DNA from: Devosia sp. LC5
GTDB lineage: Bacteria > Pseudomonadota > Alphaproteobacteria > Rhizobiales > Devosiaceae
Length of the DNA: 64,000 nucleotides
Assembly (NCBI RefSeq): GCF_000735585.1
Contig: NZ_JNNO01000046.1
Location: 1-64,000, forward strand
Direction of reading: 5' to 3'
The first letter of the stretch is position 1. The number at the start of each line of letters is the position of its first letter. The notes beneath the pieces are model-generated. The model worked only from the letters and a program-made list of their open reading frames with translations, was not told where the DNA came from and made no database searches. Below, in pieces: positions 9,494 through 18,143 of this stretch. A program made the position numbers and the translations under genes.

Positions 9494-9852
9494 GTGCCGA
9501 AATCGGCGGCGGTATCAATATTGCCATGAAGGTGCCGACCCATTGCTACGAAGCCACCGTGGCGTTCTACCGGGACACTCTTGGGCTGCAGCGCGTTCCG
9601 GAGAAGCCGGATGTGGTCGGCTTTGTCTATGGGCCGAACCGGCTGTGGATCGACCATGTGCCGCAATTGTCGCAAGCCGAGGTGTGGCTCGAGCTGTTCA
9701 CGCCGGATTTCCCTGCTGCAGCAAGTGCGTTGGAGGTGGCGGGCGTGGTTCGCAATGATGGCATCGAACCGCTGGGCGAGGGATTCAAGGGTGGGTGGTT
9801 CTTCAACCCGGCCGGGATAGTGCATCTGGTGCGCACGCCGGACGCCTGGTAG
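9490..9852 (+). CDS. VOC / glyoxalase-fold protein
   Basis: A 120-residue vicinal-oxygen-chelate protein. The first half, AMKVPTHCYEATVAFYRDTLGLQRV, is the standard opening beta-alpha-beta unit; the second half contains AEVWLELFTPDF and GGWFFNPAGIVHLV. The family covers glyoxalases, dioxygenases and resistance proteins, and the substrate is unknown. The start is GTG at 9490 inside the upstream stop; no ATG fits. Confidence 0.88.
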   Translation: MSAEIGGGINIAMKVPTHCYEATVAFYRDTLGLQRVPEKPDVVGFVYGPNRLWIDHVPQLSQAEVWLELFTPDFPAAASALEVAGVVRNDGIEPLGEGFKGGWFFNPAGIVHLVRTPDAW

Positions 9853-9895
9853 CGCGGCGTTAGGCTTACCAAATCATCAACTATTGGCGCGCATC

Positions 9896-10045
9896 ATGGT
9901 GCTCATGAGTGAACATGAGCACCATAGCGGGCGGCAAACGGCGGATTGGCTGCGGCACAATGTGCCTTGGCTCGGGCTGTTGGCCTTGCTGGCCACCCTG
10001 CTGCGGGAAGCCGATCTGCCGGATTTACGGCAGGATCGCCTTTAG
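9896..10045 (+). CDS. Possible small membrane peptide
   Basis: An open frame of 49 codons from ATG 9896 (alternative ATG 9905). It has a polar His-rich head (SEHEHHSGRQ), one short hydrophobic segment (WLGLLALLATLL) and a charged tail. Its last 21 bases overlap the 3' end of the allantoinase fusion on the other strand. No strong ribosome-binding site is seen. It may be a real small protein or chance; I do not recognise it. Confidence 0.35.
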   Translation: MVLMSEHEHHSGRQTADWLRHNVPWLGLLALLATLLREADLPDLRQDRL

Positions 10046-11440
10046 CCGCAGCAGCGCAATGCGTTCGACCTGCGCGCAGGCCGCCTTGAACTCTTCGGCG
10101 GCGCTGTTGGTGATGCGCGCCTCGAAGGCGGCAAGGATCGAGGCCTTGGTATTGTCCTTGACCGCGATGATGAACGGGAAGCCGAATTTTTCGACATAGG
10201 TTTTGTTGAGCGCGGTGAACTTTTCGCGCTCGGCGTCGGTCAGGGCATCGAGGCCGGCGGAGGCCTGTTCTTCGGTCGAAGCTGCGGTCAGCCGCTTGGC
10301 GGCGGCCAATTTTCCAGCCAGATCAGGGTGGGCGCGCAGCACGGCGAGCCGTTCTTCATCGGTGGCCAGGCGGAACTGGGTGCGCAAGGCAAATTGCAGG
10401 CCTATGGCGGTGTCATTGGCCGGGGCCAGCTCACCCTCCCACGCGCGTTCGGCAATCCAGGGGGAGTGCTCGAAGATCGAGCCGAATTTTTCGACGAACT
10501 CGGCTTTGGGCAGTTGCGAGGGGATGAATTCGGGGGCCCGATAGGGGTGTTCCCTAGCCCAGTGCCGGGCGATGTCGAGGCGGGTGGGCACCCAGACCTT
10601 GTCGAAGCTCTTGATGTAGTCAACGAACTTCTTGAGCCCCTGGAAGCGGCCGGGCTGGCCGACGAGGCGGCAGTGGAGCCCAATCGACATCATCTTGGGC
10701 GAGCCGGCTCGGCCCTCGGCATAGAGGCAGTCAAAACTGTCCTTGAGGAACTGGAAATATTCCTCGCCATTGTCAAAGCCTGAGGCGGTGACGAAGCGCA
10801 TGTCATTGGCGGCGAGCGTATAGGGAATGATGAGCTGGGGCTGGCCCTGATGGACGCGCCAATAGGGCAGGTCGTCGTCATAAGTGTCGGAGATATAGGC
10901 GAAACCACCGGCCTCCGAGACCAGATCGACCGTATTGAGCGAGCAGCGGCCGGTGTACCAGCCCAGGGGGCGCTCGCCCGTGGCGATGGTGTGCAGGCGG
11001 ATCGCCTCGGCAATCTGCTGGCGCTCGACCTCGGGCGTCATGTCCTTGTGCTCGACCCATTTATAGCCGTGGCTGGCGATTTCCCAGCCGGCTTCCTGCA
11101 TGGCGGCAAGCTGGGCCGGGGCGCGCATCAAAGCGGTGGCGACGCCGTAAATGGTGAGCGGCAAGGCGGCTTCGGTGAATAGGCGATGCAGGCGCCAGAA
11201 GCCGGCCCGCGCGCCATATTCATACATGGATTCGACGTTCCAGTGGCGCTTGTCGGGCCAGGGCGCGGCGCCGACCACATCGACCAGGAAGGCTTCGGAA
11301 GCCGCGTCGCCATGCAGGATATTGTTTTCCCCGCCCTCTTCGTAATTGAGCACGAATTGCACCGCCACATGCGCGCTGCCGGGCCAGTTGGCATTGGGCG
11401 GAGTGGGGCCGTGGCCGTGCATGTCGCGGGGGTAACGCAT
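10025..11440 (-). CDS. puuE: Bifunctional allantoinase (PuuE) / OHCU decarboxylase (UraD)
   Basis: A 471-residue fusion. Residues about 1-300 are a metal-independent allantoinase of the polysaccharide-deacetylase fold (RYPRDMHGHG, FVLNYEEGGENNIL, EIASHGYKW, LGWYTGRCS), which hydrolyses allantoin to allantoate. Residues about 315-471 are 2-oxo-4-hydroxy-4-carboxy-5-ureidoimidazoline decarboxylase (FVEKFGSIFEHSPWIAERAW, HPDLAGK, FPFIIAVK), which makes S-allantoin. Two consecutive steps of urate breakdown are thus on one chain. The gene faces the regulator at 11523-12536 on the same strand, 82 bases downstream of it. The fusion layout is known in other proteobacteria. Confidence 0.95.
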   Translation of the reverse strand: MRYPRDMHGHGPTPPNANWPGSAHVAVQFVLNYEEGGENNILHGDAASEAFLVDVVGAAPWPDKRHWNVESMYEYGARAGFWRLHRLFTEAALPLTIYGVATALMRAPAQLAAMQEAGWEIASHGYKWVEHKDMTPEVERQQIAEAIRLHTIATGERPLGWYTGRCSLNTVDLVSEAGGFAYISDTYDDDLPYWRVHQGQPQLIIPYTLAANDMRFVTASGFDNGEEYFQFLKDSFDCLYAEGRAGSPKMMSIGLHCRLVGQPGRFQGLKKFVDYIKSFDKVWVPTRLDIARHWAREHPYRAPEFIPSQLPKAEFVEKFGSIFEHSPWIAERAWEGELAPANDTAIGLQFALRTQFRLATDEERLAVLRAHPDLAGKLAAAKRLTAASTEEQASAGLDALTDAEREKFTALNKTYVEKFGFPFIIAVKDNTKASILAAFEARITNSAAEEFKAACAQVERIALLRLKAILP

Positions 11441-11522
11441 TGGACTGTCTCGTGGAAAGGTCGGAGGGAGGCGGTAAGGTAAGCAGATGTGGACGCGGGG
11501 CGCTAGATGCCCTGGCGCACGG

Positions 11523-12536
11523 TTACACCGCCCCTGGCAGGGAGACGCCTTCGAAATAGCCCTTGGCGTGGTCGAAAAATATTGCGGGGGCCAGGTGCAG
11601 GGCGCTGCTGCCGCGGACCATAATTCCGAAGCGGTTGGTGGGCAGGCCGCTATCTTCGAGCGGGCGGAAGACCAGGGTGCCGCGTTCGATTTCGTTCTGG
11701 GCGCCGATGGGCGTCATGATCGAGGCATAGTGGCCGCCCAAAGCCAGTTCCACCATGAGGCGGATGGAATCGACCTCGACCAGCGGCGGCAGGATGGTGG
11801 CCGAGCCGCGCAGGAAGGGCTCGATGACTTCGCGGATGGAGATTTCCGGCTTGGCCACGGCCAGGGGATGCTCGATGCATTGCCGAAAAGTGAGGTGTTT
11901 GCTGGCGGCCAGGGGGTGGTCGGGCGCCATCACTGCGCCGATCCGCACGTCGCGGCGGAAGGCGACGTCGATCTGGCGGGGCGGCTTGGCGATGAATCCG
12001 AGCCCGATATCGACGCGCTCATCCAAGAGCCGCTCGATGACGCCCGATGAGGATGTAACCGAGACGTCGAGATTGAGCCGGGGATAGCGGCGGCCGAAAT
12101 CGGTGATGAGCCGGGGCAGGAAGGAGAGGCCAATGCTTTCGGCTGCCGCGATGCGGACCGAGCCGGATTTGATGCCACGCAGCATCTCGATTTCGGACAC
12201 CGCTGCCTCGATGGGCGCCGCTAAGCGTCGGGAGTGGCGGAAGAGGATTTCGCCCGCTGGCGACAGCCGCAGCCGTCGCTTTTCGCGGATGAAGAGGGCA
12301 ATCCCGAGGGCATCTTCGAGCTGGGCGACCTGCCGCGTGATGGCCGAGGAGGCGATATCGAGCCGTCGCGCCGCCTCGCGGATCGACAGATGCGTCGCCA
12401 CGGCGTTGAAATAGATCAGCGATGGCTGGTGGAACACCCGCGCCAAAAGGCCGGTGGAAAGGGCATGTTCGCGGGGGCGGTCGGGTGGCTTTGGTCTGGA
12501 ATCCATGATCTTACACTGCTGCCGATCTGGCAGCAT
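11523..12536 (-). CDS. LysR-family regulator of the purine genes (putative)
   Basis: A 337-residue LysR protein. The HTH is IYFNAVATHLSIREAARRLDIASSAITRQVAQLE, about residues 40-75, and the substrate-binding domain follows to the end. An N-terminal extension of about 35 residues precedes the HTH. ATG 12536 has GGGAG upstream; ATG 12506 would shorten the extension by 10 residues. It is divergent from uraH, with an AATTG-N13-CAATT inverted repeat between them, and upstream of the allantoinase fusion. Control of urate/allantoin catabolism, perhaps with a pathway intermediate as inducer, is inferred from position. Confidence 0.9.
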   Translation of the reverse strand: MLPDRQQCKIMDSRPKPPDRPREHALSTGLLARVFHQPSLIYFNAVATHLSIREAARRLDIASSAITRQVAQLEDALGIALFIREKRRLRLSPAGEILFRHSRRLAAPIEAAVSEIEMLRGIKSGSVRIAAAESIGLSFLPRLITDFGRRYPRLNLDVSVTSSSGVIERLLDERVDIGLGFIAKPPRQIDVAFRRDVRIGAVMAPDHPLAASKHLTFRQCIEHPLAVAKPEISIREVIEPFLRGSATILPPLVEVDSIRLMVELALGGHYASIMTPIGAQNEIERGTLVFRPLEDSGLPTNRFGIMVRGSSALHLAPAIFFDHAKGYFEGVSLPGAV

Positions 12537-12546
12537 AATGCTCCCA

Positions 12547-12569
12547 AATTGAGAGTATCAAGAACAATT
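12547..12569. promoter_or_regulatory. Candidate LysR operator upstream of uraH
   Basis: AATTG, 13 bases, CAATT: a perfect interrupted dyad that contains the T-N11-A core of LysR sites. It is 11 bases from the regulator's start and 47 bases from the uraH start, in the divergent promoter region. Confidence 0.6.
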
Positions 12570-12615
12570 CCACGCGCGCTATGGTTTCCCGTGGGGACGA
12601 CGCAAGGAGCAGCTT

Positions 12616-12972
12616 ATGGCGGGTGATGCACGCCTGACGACGCATGTATTGGATACGATGCATGGCAAGCCGGCCAAAGGGATGCGGCTTGAGCTGCTCT
12701 ATGTGCATGGCGATCATACGCACCACATAGCCGATAGCTATACCAATGCTGACGGCAGGGTGGATCAGCCGCTGCTCGACAGCGACCAGTTCCAGAATGG
12801 CGAATACGAAATCCACTTCCATGTCGGGCAATATTTCGAGCGGCTGGGCGTGGAGCTCGAGGCGCAATTCCTCGATGTGGTGCCGATCCGCTTCACGATC
12901 TCCGAGGACAAGCATTATCACGTGCCGCTGCTGGTCAGCCCATTTGCCTATTCGACTTATCGGGGGAGCTAG
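12616..12972 (+). CDS. uraH: 5-hydroxyisourate hydrolase
   Basis: A 118-residue transthyretin-like enzyme that hydrolyses 5-hydroxyisourate, the product of urate oxidation, to OHCU. It shows LTTHVLDTMHGKPAKGM at the N-terminus with the catalytic His, DGRVDQPLL in the middle, and HYHVPLLVSPFAYSTYRGS at the end; the C-terminal YRGS signature separates it from true transthyretin. It is the first gene of the plus-strand purine operon, two bases ahead of xdhA. Its product feeds the UraD domain of the fusion at 10025-11440. Confidence 0.96.
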   Translation: MAGDARLTTHVLDTMHGKPAKGMRLELLYVHGDHTHHIADSYTNADGRVDQPLLDSDQFQNGEYEIHFHVGQYFERLGVELEAQFLDVVPIRFTISEDKHYHVPLLVSPFAYSTYRGS

Positions 12973-12974
12973 GC

Positions 12975-14432
12975 ATGGCCGAGATCGCCAACGCCATTCG
13001 CTTCATCCTCAATGACGAGGAAATCGCGCTGACCGATGTGGCGGCGGATACGACGCTGCTCGATTTCCTGCGGCTGGAAAAGCGCCTGCGCGGTTCCAAG
13101 GAAGGCTGTGCCGAGGGTGATTGCGGGGCCTGTACCGTGCTGGTCGGACGGCTCCACGGCGATGAGATGATCTATGACTCGGTCACGGCCTGTATCCGGT
13201 TCGTGGGGAGCCTGCACGGCACCCATGTGGTGACGGTGGAGCATTTGCGGGCCAAGGATGGCACGCTGCACCCTGTGCAGCAGGCCATGGTCGATCAGCA
13301 TGGCAGCCAATGCGGGTTTTGTACGCCGGGCTTTGTGATGAGCCTTTATGGGCTGTGGATGCGCGATCCCCATCCGAGCCAGCCGGCGATTGAAAAGGCG
13401 CTGCAGGGCAATCTTTGTCGCTGCACTGGGTATGCGCCGATCATCCGTGCGGCCAAGGCGATTTCTTCTTATGGCGCGCCGGAGGCCGATCCGCTGCGGG
13501 CCGAGCGCATTGCGCTCAAGGGTAAGATCAAGGCGATCCATGATGGGCGCCGCGTCGAGATTGCCGACCAGATCATCGTGCCGGCGAGCCTTGATGATTT
13601 CGCTTCGGTTTACGAAGCCAATCCGGGCGCGACCATTGTGGCCGGCTCGACCGATGTGGGGCTCTGGGTCACCAAATTCATGCGGCGCATTGGGCCGGTG
13701 ATTTTCATCGGCCATTTGCAGGAGCTCAAGCGCATCGCGGAAAACGATAGCGAATTGCGGTTTTATGCCGGGGTCAGCTATTCGGAAGCGCTGCCATCCA
13801 TTGCGGCCAATTTCCCGCAATTGGGCGAATTGTGGGATCGCATTGCGGGCGAGCAGATCCGCAATATGGGCACGATCGGGGGCAATATTGCCAATGGCTC
13901 GCCGATTGGCGACACGCCGCCGCCGCTGATCGCGCTGGGCGCCAAGCTGCATCTGCGCTGGGGCGAGCATCGCCGCGAGATCAAGCTCGAAGATTATTTC
14001 CTCGCTTATGGCAAGCAGGACCGCCAGCCGGGCGAGTTCGTCGAAAGCGTCACCATTCCCTATCTGCCGGCGGGCGAACATTTCGCGACCTACAAGGTTT
14101 CCAAGCGCCGCGAGGAAGATATCTCGGCGCTCTGCGGGGCTTTCCGGGTTTTCGTCAACGATGCCGGCGTGGTCGGGATGGTCCGTATCGCCTTTGGCGG
14201 CATGGCGGCGACGCCAAAACGCGCCAGGGCCGTGGAAGCGGCTTTGGTGGGCAAGCCCTGGACATTGGAGACGGTGGAAGCGGCTATCGGGGCTTTCGCT
14301 GAGGATTATCAGCCGATTTCCGACATGCGGGCTTCGGCGGAATATCGCCTGCTGACGGCGCAGAACCTGCTGCTGCGGTTTTTCCATGAGACCACGGGGC
14401 GTGGGCAAAGATTGCGGCGGGAGGTGGCGTGA
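12975..14432 (+). CDS. xdhA: Xanthine dehydrogenase, small subunit (2Fe-2S and FAD)
   Basis: A 485-residue subunit carrying electrons from the Mo site to NAD+. The first 2Fe-2S cluster is in CAEGDCGACTVLVG (about residues 42-55); the second uses CGFCTPGFVMSLYGL and CRCTGYAP (about 113-160). The FAD domain shows VAGSTDVGLWVTK and IRNMGTIGGNIANGSPIGDT, and a CO-dehydrogenase flavoprotein C-terminal region ends the chain. Organisation matches the two-subunit bacterial XDH. xdhB follows, but a family-1-like inverted repeat of about 145 bases sits between them. Confidence 0.97.
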   Translation: MAEIANAIRFILNDEEIALTDVAADTTLLDFLRLEKRLRGSKEGCAEGDCGACTVLVGRLHGDEMIYDSVTACIRFVGSLHGTHVVTVEHLRAKDGTLHPVQQAMVDQHGSQCGFCTPGFVMSLYGLWMRDPHPSQPAIEKALQGNLCRCTGYAPIIRAAKAISSYGAPEADPLRAERIALKGKIKAIHDGRRVEIADQIIVPASLDDFASVYEANPGATIVAGSTDVGLWVTKFMRRIGPVIFIGHLQELKRIAENDSELRFYAGVSYSEALPSIAANFPQLGELWDRIAGEQIRNMGTIGGNIANGSPIGDTPPPLIALGAKLHLRWGEHRREIKLEDYFLAYGKQDRQPGEFVESVTIPYLPAGEHFATYKVSKRREEDISALCGAFRVFVNDAGVVGMVRIAFGGMAATPKRARAVEAALVGKPWTLETVEAAIGAFAEDYQPISDMRASAEYRLLTAQNLLLRFFHETTGRGQRLRREVA

Positions 14433-14451
14433 TGGTTTACCGGGCACGATG

Positions 14452-14596
14452 CCTTCCTTCTCCCCTTGAGGGAGAAGGTGCCCGAAGGGCGGATGAGGGG
14501 TCTCTTTCTGCATTTCCGGCATGGGCTGGCGCAGAACCCCTCACCCGTCTCGCGCTATGCGCGATCCACCCTCTCCCTCAAGGGGAGAGGGGAAGG
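14452..14596. repeat. Dispersed inverted repeat between xdhA and xdhB
   Basis: The left arm contains CCTTCTCCCCTTGAGGGAGAAGG and GGATGAGGGGT; the right arm contains ACCCCTCACCC and CCTCTCCCTCAAGGGGAGAGG. It belongs to a subfamily shared with 22833-22996 and resembles family 1. It fills nearly the whole 172-base gap inside the xdh operon and ends just before the xdhB ribosome-binding site. Confidence 0.85.
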
Positions 14597-14604
14597 AAGA
14601 GCCT

Positions 14605-16932
14605 ATGAACAAGCACCCGACCATTTCCCGCTCGACGCTGCATGAGTCCACTCGCCACGATAGCGGGCCCAAGCATGTGTCCGGCTCAGCCGAGTATATC
14701 GATGACATGATCGAGCCGGCCGGCACGATGCATGCTTATCTGGCGCTTTCGACCAAGCCGCATGCCGAGATCGTTGCCATCGACTATGCGGCGGTCAAAG
14801 CCTCGCCGGGCGTGATTGGCGTGCTCACGGCCGAGGATATTCCCGGCGAGAATGATGTTTCGCCCAGCCACAAGCATGACGAGCCGATCTTTGCTGCGGG
14901 CAAGGTGCATTTCTGGGGCCAGCCGCTATTTGCCGTGATCGCAGAAACCCGCGACCAGGCGCGGCGGGCGGCCCATCTTGCTCAGGTCGAGTACAGGGAT
15001 TTGCCCTTCGCGCTCGACGTGCGCGCCGCACAGGCGGCAGGCGGGCAATTGGTGACTGAGCCGCTCAAGCTCGAGCGGGGCGATGTCGCGGCGGGCTTTG
15101 AAAAATCGCCGCGCCGGGTCAAGGGCAGTGTCACTATTGGCGGGCAGGACCACTTCTACCTCGAAGGCCAGATCGCCATGGCGATCCCCGGCGAAGATGA
15201 GGACGTGACCGTCTTTTCCTCCACCCAGCACCCCAGCGAAGTGCAGCTGATGGTGGCCCATGTGCTCAACATCCAGCAGCATGCGGTGACGGTGAATGTG
15301 CGCCGCATGGGCGGCGGCTTTGGCGGTAAGGAAACCCAAGGCAACCTGTTCGCGGCGGTGGCGGCCATTGCGGCCAAGAAGTGGAACCGTGCCTGCAAGA
15401 TCCGCCCCGACCGCGACGACGACATGACGGCCACCGGCAAGCGGCACGATTTCGTGGTCGATTACGATGTCGGCTATGACGACACGGGCAAGATCCAGGC
15501 GGTCGACGCCGTCTACGGCGCTCGCGCAGGGTTTTCCTCGGACCTGAGCGGGCCCGTTACCGACCGGGCTCTGTTCCACTGCGACAATGCCTATTGGTAT
15601 CCTGCCGTGCGCGCCCGCTCTGAGCCGCTTTATACCAATACCGTCTCCAACACCGCCTTTCGTGGCTTTGGCGGCCCGCAGGGGATGATGGCCTGTGAGC
15701 GCTGGATCGAGGATATTGCCTATGATCTGGGGCGCGATCCGCTCGAGATCCGCAAGGCCAATTTCTATGGCACCGACAGCGAGAATGTGACGCCCTATCA
15801 CCAGGTGGTGGAGGACAATGTCATCCATCGCGTGGTGGATGAGCTGGAGCAATCCTCCGATTACCAGGCCCGCCGCAAGGCGATCCTCGACTACAATGCG
15901 GGGAGCCCGATCCTCAAAAAGGGCATTGCGCTGACCCCGGTCAAATTCGGCATTTCCTTCACCGCCACCTGGTATAATCAGGCCGGCGCCCTGGTGCATG
16001 TCTACAAGGATGGCTCGATCCATCTCAGCCATGGCGGCACCGAAATGGGGCAGGGGCTCTATATCAAGGTGGCGCAGGTTTTGGCCGATGCCTTCTGCGT
16101 CGGGCTCGATGCCATCAAGATTATGGCGACCTCGACCGGCAAGGTGCCGAACACCTCGGCCACGGCTGCCTCGTCCGGTTCCGATCTCAACGGCATGGCG
16201 GCCTGGGATGCGGCGCGGCAGATCAAGGCGCGGCTCGTCACCCATGCGGCCAAGCTCTATCAATGCGATGAGGCGGTGGTCGAGTTTGTGCCGGGCGGCA
16301 TTCAGGCGGGCGACCAGTTCGTGGCTTTTGCCGAGCTGATTGCCTCGGCTTATCTGAACCGTGTGCAGCTTTCTGCGGCCGGTTTCTACCAGACGCCGAA
16401 AATCCATTGGGATAGGGCGACCGGGCGGGGGCACCCGTTCTATTATTTTGCCTATGGCGCTTCGGTCAGCGAGGTGACGATCGATACGCTGACGGGCGAA
16501 TATGTGGTGGACCGGGTGGATATCCTCCATGACGTCGGGCGCTCGCTCAACCCGGCCATCGATATCGGGCAGGTGGAAGGCGGGTTCATCCAGGGCATGG
16601 GGTGGTTGACCACGGAAGAACTGGTCTGGGACGACAAGGGCCAACTGCGTACCAAGGCGCCGTCGACCTACAAGATTCCGGTGGCGAGCGATGTGCCGCG
16701 GATTTTCAACGTGCGGCTGGCCGAATGGTCGGTGAACAAGGAGCCGACGATCGGGCGCTCCAAGGCGGTGGGCGAGCCGCCGCTGATGCTGGCGATGAGC
16801 GTGGTCGAGGCGCTCAGCATGGCGGTGGCGAGCGTGGCGGACTATAAAATCGCGCCAAGGCTGGATACGCCGGTAACGCCTGAGCGGGTATTGATGGGGT
16901 GTGAGCGGTTGAAGCGGGAGGCAAGGGGGTGA
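14605..16932 (+). CDS. xdhB: Xanthine dehydrogenase, molybdopterin-binding large subunit
   Basis: A 775-residue Mo-cofactor subunit that hydroxylates hypoxanthine and xanthine to urate. Signatures are RMGGGFGGKE (about residue 233), TAFRGFGGPQG, GGTEMGQGL, and VGEPPLML near the end with the catalytic Glu. I start at ATG 14605, which has GGAAGGAAG upstream and opens MNKHPTISRSTLHE; the longer frame from 14521 would translate the repeat. It acts with xdhA, and the cofactor is loaded by XdhC, encoded 349 bases downstream after another repeat block. Confidence 0.97.
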   Translation: MNKHPTISRSTLHESTRHDSGPKHVSGSAEYIDDMIEPAGTMHAYLALSTKPHAEIVAIDYAAVKASPGVIGVLTAEDIPGENDVSPSHKHDEPIFAAGKVHFWGQPLFAVIAETRDQARRAAHLAQVEYRDLPFALDVRAAQAAGGQLVTEPLKLERGDVAAGFEKSPRRVKGSVTIGGQDHFYLEGQIAMAIPGEDEDVTVFSSTQHPSEVQLMVAHVLNIQQHAVTVNVRRMGGGFGGKETQGNLFAAVAAIAAKKWNRACKIRPDRDDDMTATGKRHDFVVDYDVGYDDTGKIQAVDAVYGARAGFSSDLSGPVTDRALFHCDNAYWYPAVRARSEPLYTNTVSNTAFRGFGGPQGMMACERWIEDIAYDLGRDPLEIRKANFYGTDSENVTPYHQVVEDNVIHRVVDELEQSSDYQARRKAILDYNAGSPILKKGIALTPVKFGISFTATWYNQAGALVHVYKDGSIHLSHGGTEMGQGLYIKVAQVLADAFCVGLDAIKIMATSTGKVPNTSATAASSGSDLNGMAAWDAARQIKARLVTHAAKLYQCDEAVVEFVPGGIQAGDQFVAFAELIASAYLNRVQLSAAGFYQTPKIHWDRATGRGHPFYYFAYGASVSEVTIDTLTGEYVVDRVDILHDVGRSLNPAIDIGQVEGGFIQGMGWLTTEELVWDDKGQLRTKAPSTYKIPVASDVPRIFNVRLAEWSVNKEPTIGRSKAVGEPPLMLAMSVVEALSMAVASVADYKIAPRLDTPVTPERVLMGCERLKREARG

Positions 16933-16959
16933 CGGCGTTGTGCCAAGACCGCCGATCCC

Positions 16960-17041
16960 CACCACCGGCCCCTCCCCTCAAGGGGGAGGGGAACACACGC
17001 CCACAGAGTCTGGAGCTTTACCCTCCCTCCCCCTTGAGGCC
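16960..17041. repeat. Partial inverted-repeat block after xdhB
   Basis: A short GC-rich hairpin (CCCCTCCCCTCAAGGGGGAGG) and, about 50 bases on, CCCTCCCTCCCCCTTGAGG, which is complementary to it. It looks like a degraded repeat copy lying next to the intact one at 17082-17200. Together they occupy the 349-base gap between xdhB and xdhC. Confidence 0.7.
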
Positions 17042-17081
17042 GGGCTATAGCATGTGCACCGAGGTCACGGCTCTATCGTCC

Positions 17082-17200
17082 CCTCGCCCCTCAGGGGAGA
17101 GGGGCAGGGTGAGGGGTGCAATGCTGGGTGCATTACTCATATGGAAGCATCGCACCCCTCACCCGGCGCTACGCGCCGACCTCTCCCCTGAGGGGCGAGG
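17082..17200. repeat. Dispersed inverted repeat, family 1, copy 2
   Basis: It starts CCTCGCCCCTCAGGGGAGAGG and ends CTCTCCCCTGAGGGGCGAGG, with the inner arms GTGAGGGGTGCAATGCT and AGCATCGCACCCCTCACCC. It is nearly identical at both ends to the copy at 192-309. Non-coding. Confidence 0.88.
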
Positions 17201-17281
17201 TGAACCGAGCCACATGCGATTGTCCTGCTCATCGGCGGCAGGTCGGGAAGGGGTATCCCCAAGGCCATACGAGGCCGCACC

Positions 17282-18142
17282 ATGACCCGCTCCGCCGAAC
17301 TCGCCGATTTCTTCGCTGCCCACCGCACCATTATTGCCTGCGAACTGACCTCAGTGCGCGGCTCGTCGCCGCGTGAGCAGGGTACGTTCATGCTGGTCAG
17401 CATGGGCTCGATTTTCGGCACGATTGGCGGCGGGGCGCTCGAGTATATGGTGATCGAGCATGCCCGGCGGCTGATCGCCGAGGGGCGGGCCGAAGAGGCG
17501 ATGGATGTGCCGCTGGGTCCGGAAATCGGGCAATGTTGCGGGGGGCGGGTCGGCGTCAGCTTGCGGCATGCCGATGCGGATGTGCGGGCAAATCTGGTTG
17601 CGCGCATTGCGGCGGAGGAGGCCAAGGAGCCGCAGGTTTACATTTTCGGCGCCGGTCACGTCGGCCGTGCGCTGGCGCAAATCCTCGCGCTGCTGCCGGT
17701 GCGTTCGGAGGTGATCGATACGCGGCAGGAGGAATTGAGCATGTTGCCGGCGGGCGTGGCGTGGCGGCGGGTGGCCATGCCCGAGGCCGTGGTGCGGTCG
17801 GCGCCGGAGGGTAGCAGCTATGTGGTGCTTACCCATGATCATGCACTGGATTTCCTGATCGTGGCGGAAGCACTGAAACGCGCCGACAGTCCCTATGCCG
17901 GCATGGTGGGTTCGCAAACCAAACGGGCAAAATTCTCCAGCTGGTTTGTCGGGGAAGGCGGCGATCCGGCATTGCTCGAGCGGCTGATTTCTCCTATTGG
18001 CCGCCAAGGGCTTGGGGATAAAAGGCCGGCGATTATTGCGGCACTGGCGGCGGCAGAAATTATGGTTCACATTGGGCGGTGGGAAGCTGAATCTGCGCGG
18101 GCACGCACCCCCAAGAAACTGGGGGTGGTGATTGGACGCTAG
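17282..18142 (+). CDS. xdhC: Xanthine dehydrogenase accessory protein XdhC
   Basis: A 286-residue chaperone that binds molybdenum cofactor and inserts it into XdhB. The N-terminal domain shows SVRGSSPREQGTFMLV, GTIGGGALEY and GQCCGGRVGV with the conserved Cys pair; the C-terminal Rossmann-like domain shows FGAGHVGRALAQIL and YAGMVGSQTKRA. Length and order are those of alphaproteobacterial XdhC. The stop is followed at once by the importer ATPase gene, so it is probably co-transcribed with the ABC genes. Confidence 0.96.
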   Translation: MTRSAELADFFAAHRTIIACELTSVRGSSPREQGTFMLVSMGSIFGTIGGGALEYMVIEHARRLIAEGRAEEAMDVPLGPEIGQCCGGRVGVSLRHADADVRANLVARIAAEEAKEPQVYIFGAGHVGRALAQILALLPVRSEVIDTRQEELSMLPAGVAWRRVAMPEAVVRSAPEGSSYVVLTHDHALDFLIVAEALKRADSPYAGMVGSQTKRAKFSSWFVGEGGDPALLERLISPIGRQGLGDKRPAIIAALAAAEIMVHIGRWEAESARARTPKKLGVVIGR

Positions 18143-18143
18143 T

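Noticed and set aside
12969..14522. 517-codon minus-strand frame opposite xdhA
   Set aside because: Antisense shadow of a clear 2Fe-2S/FAD subunit; no recognisable family in the translation.
14926..16965. 679-codon minus-strand frame opposite xdhB
   Set aside because: Antisense shadow; Arg/His-rich composition and no conserved motif, while xdhB is unmistakable.
17282..18142. Possible independent molybdenum-cofactor enzyme rather than XdhC
   Set aside because: The CCGGRV motif and Rossmann domain without catalytic Mo site, and position after xdhAB, fit the accessory protein.
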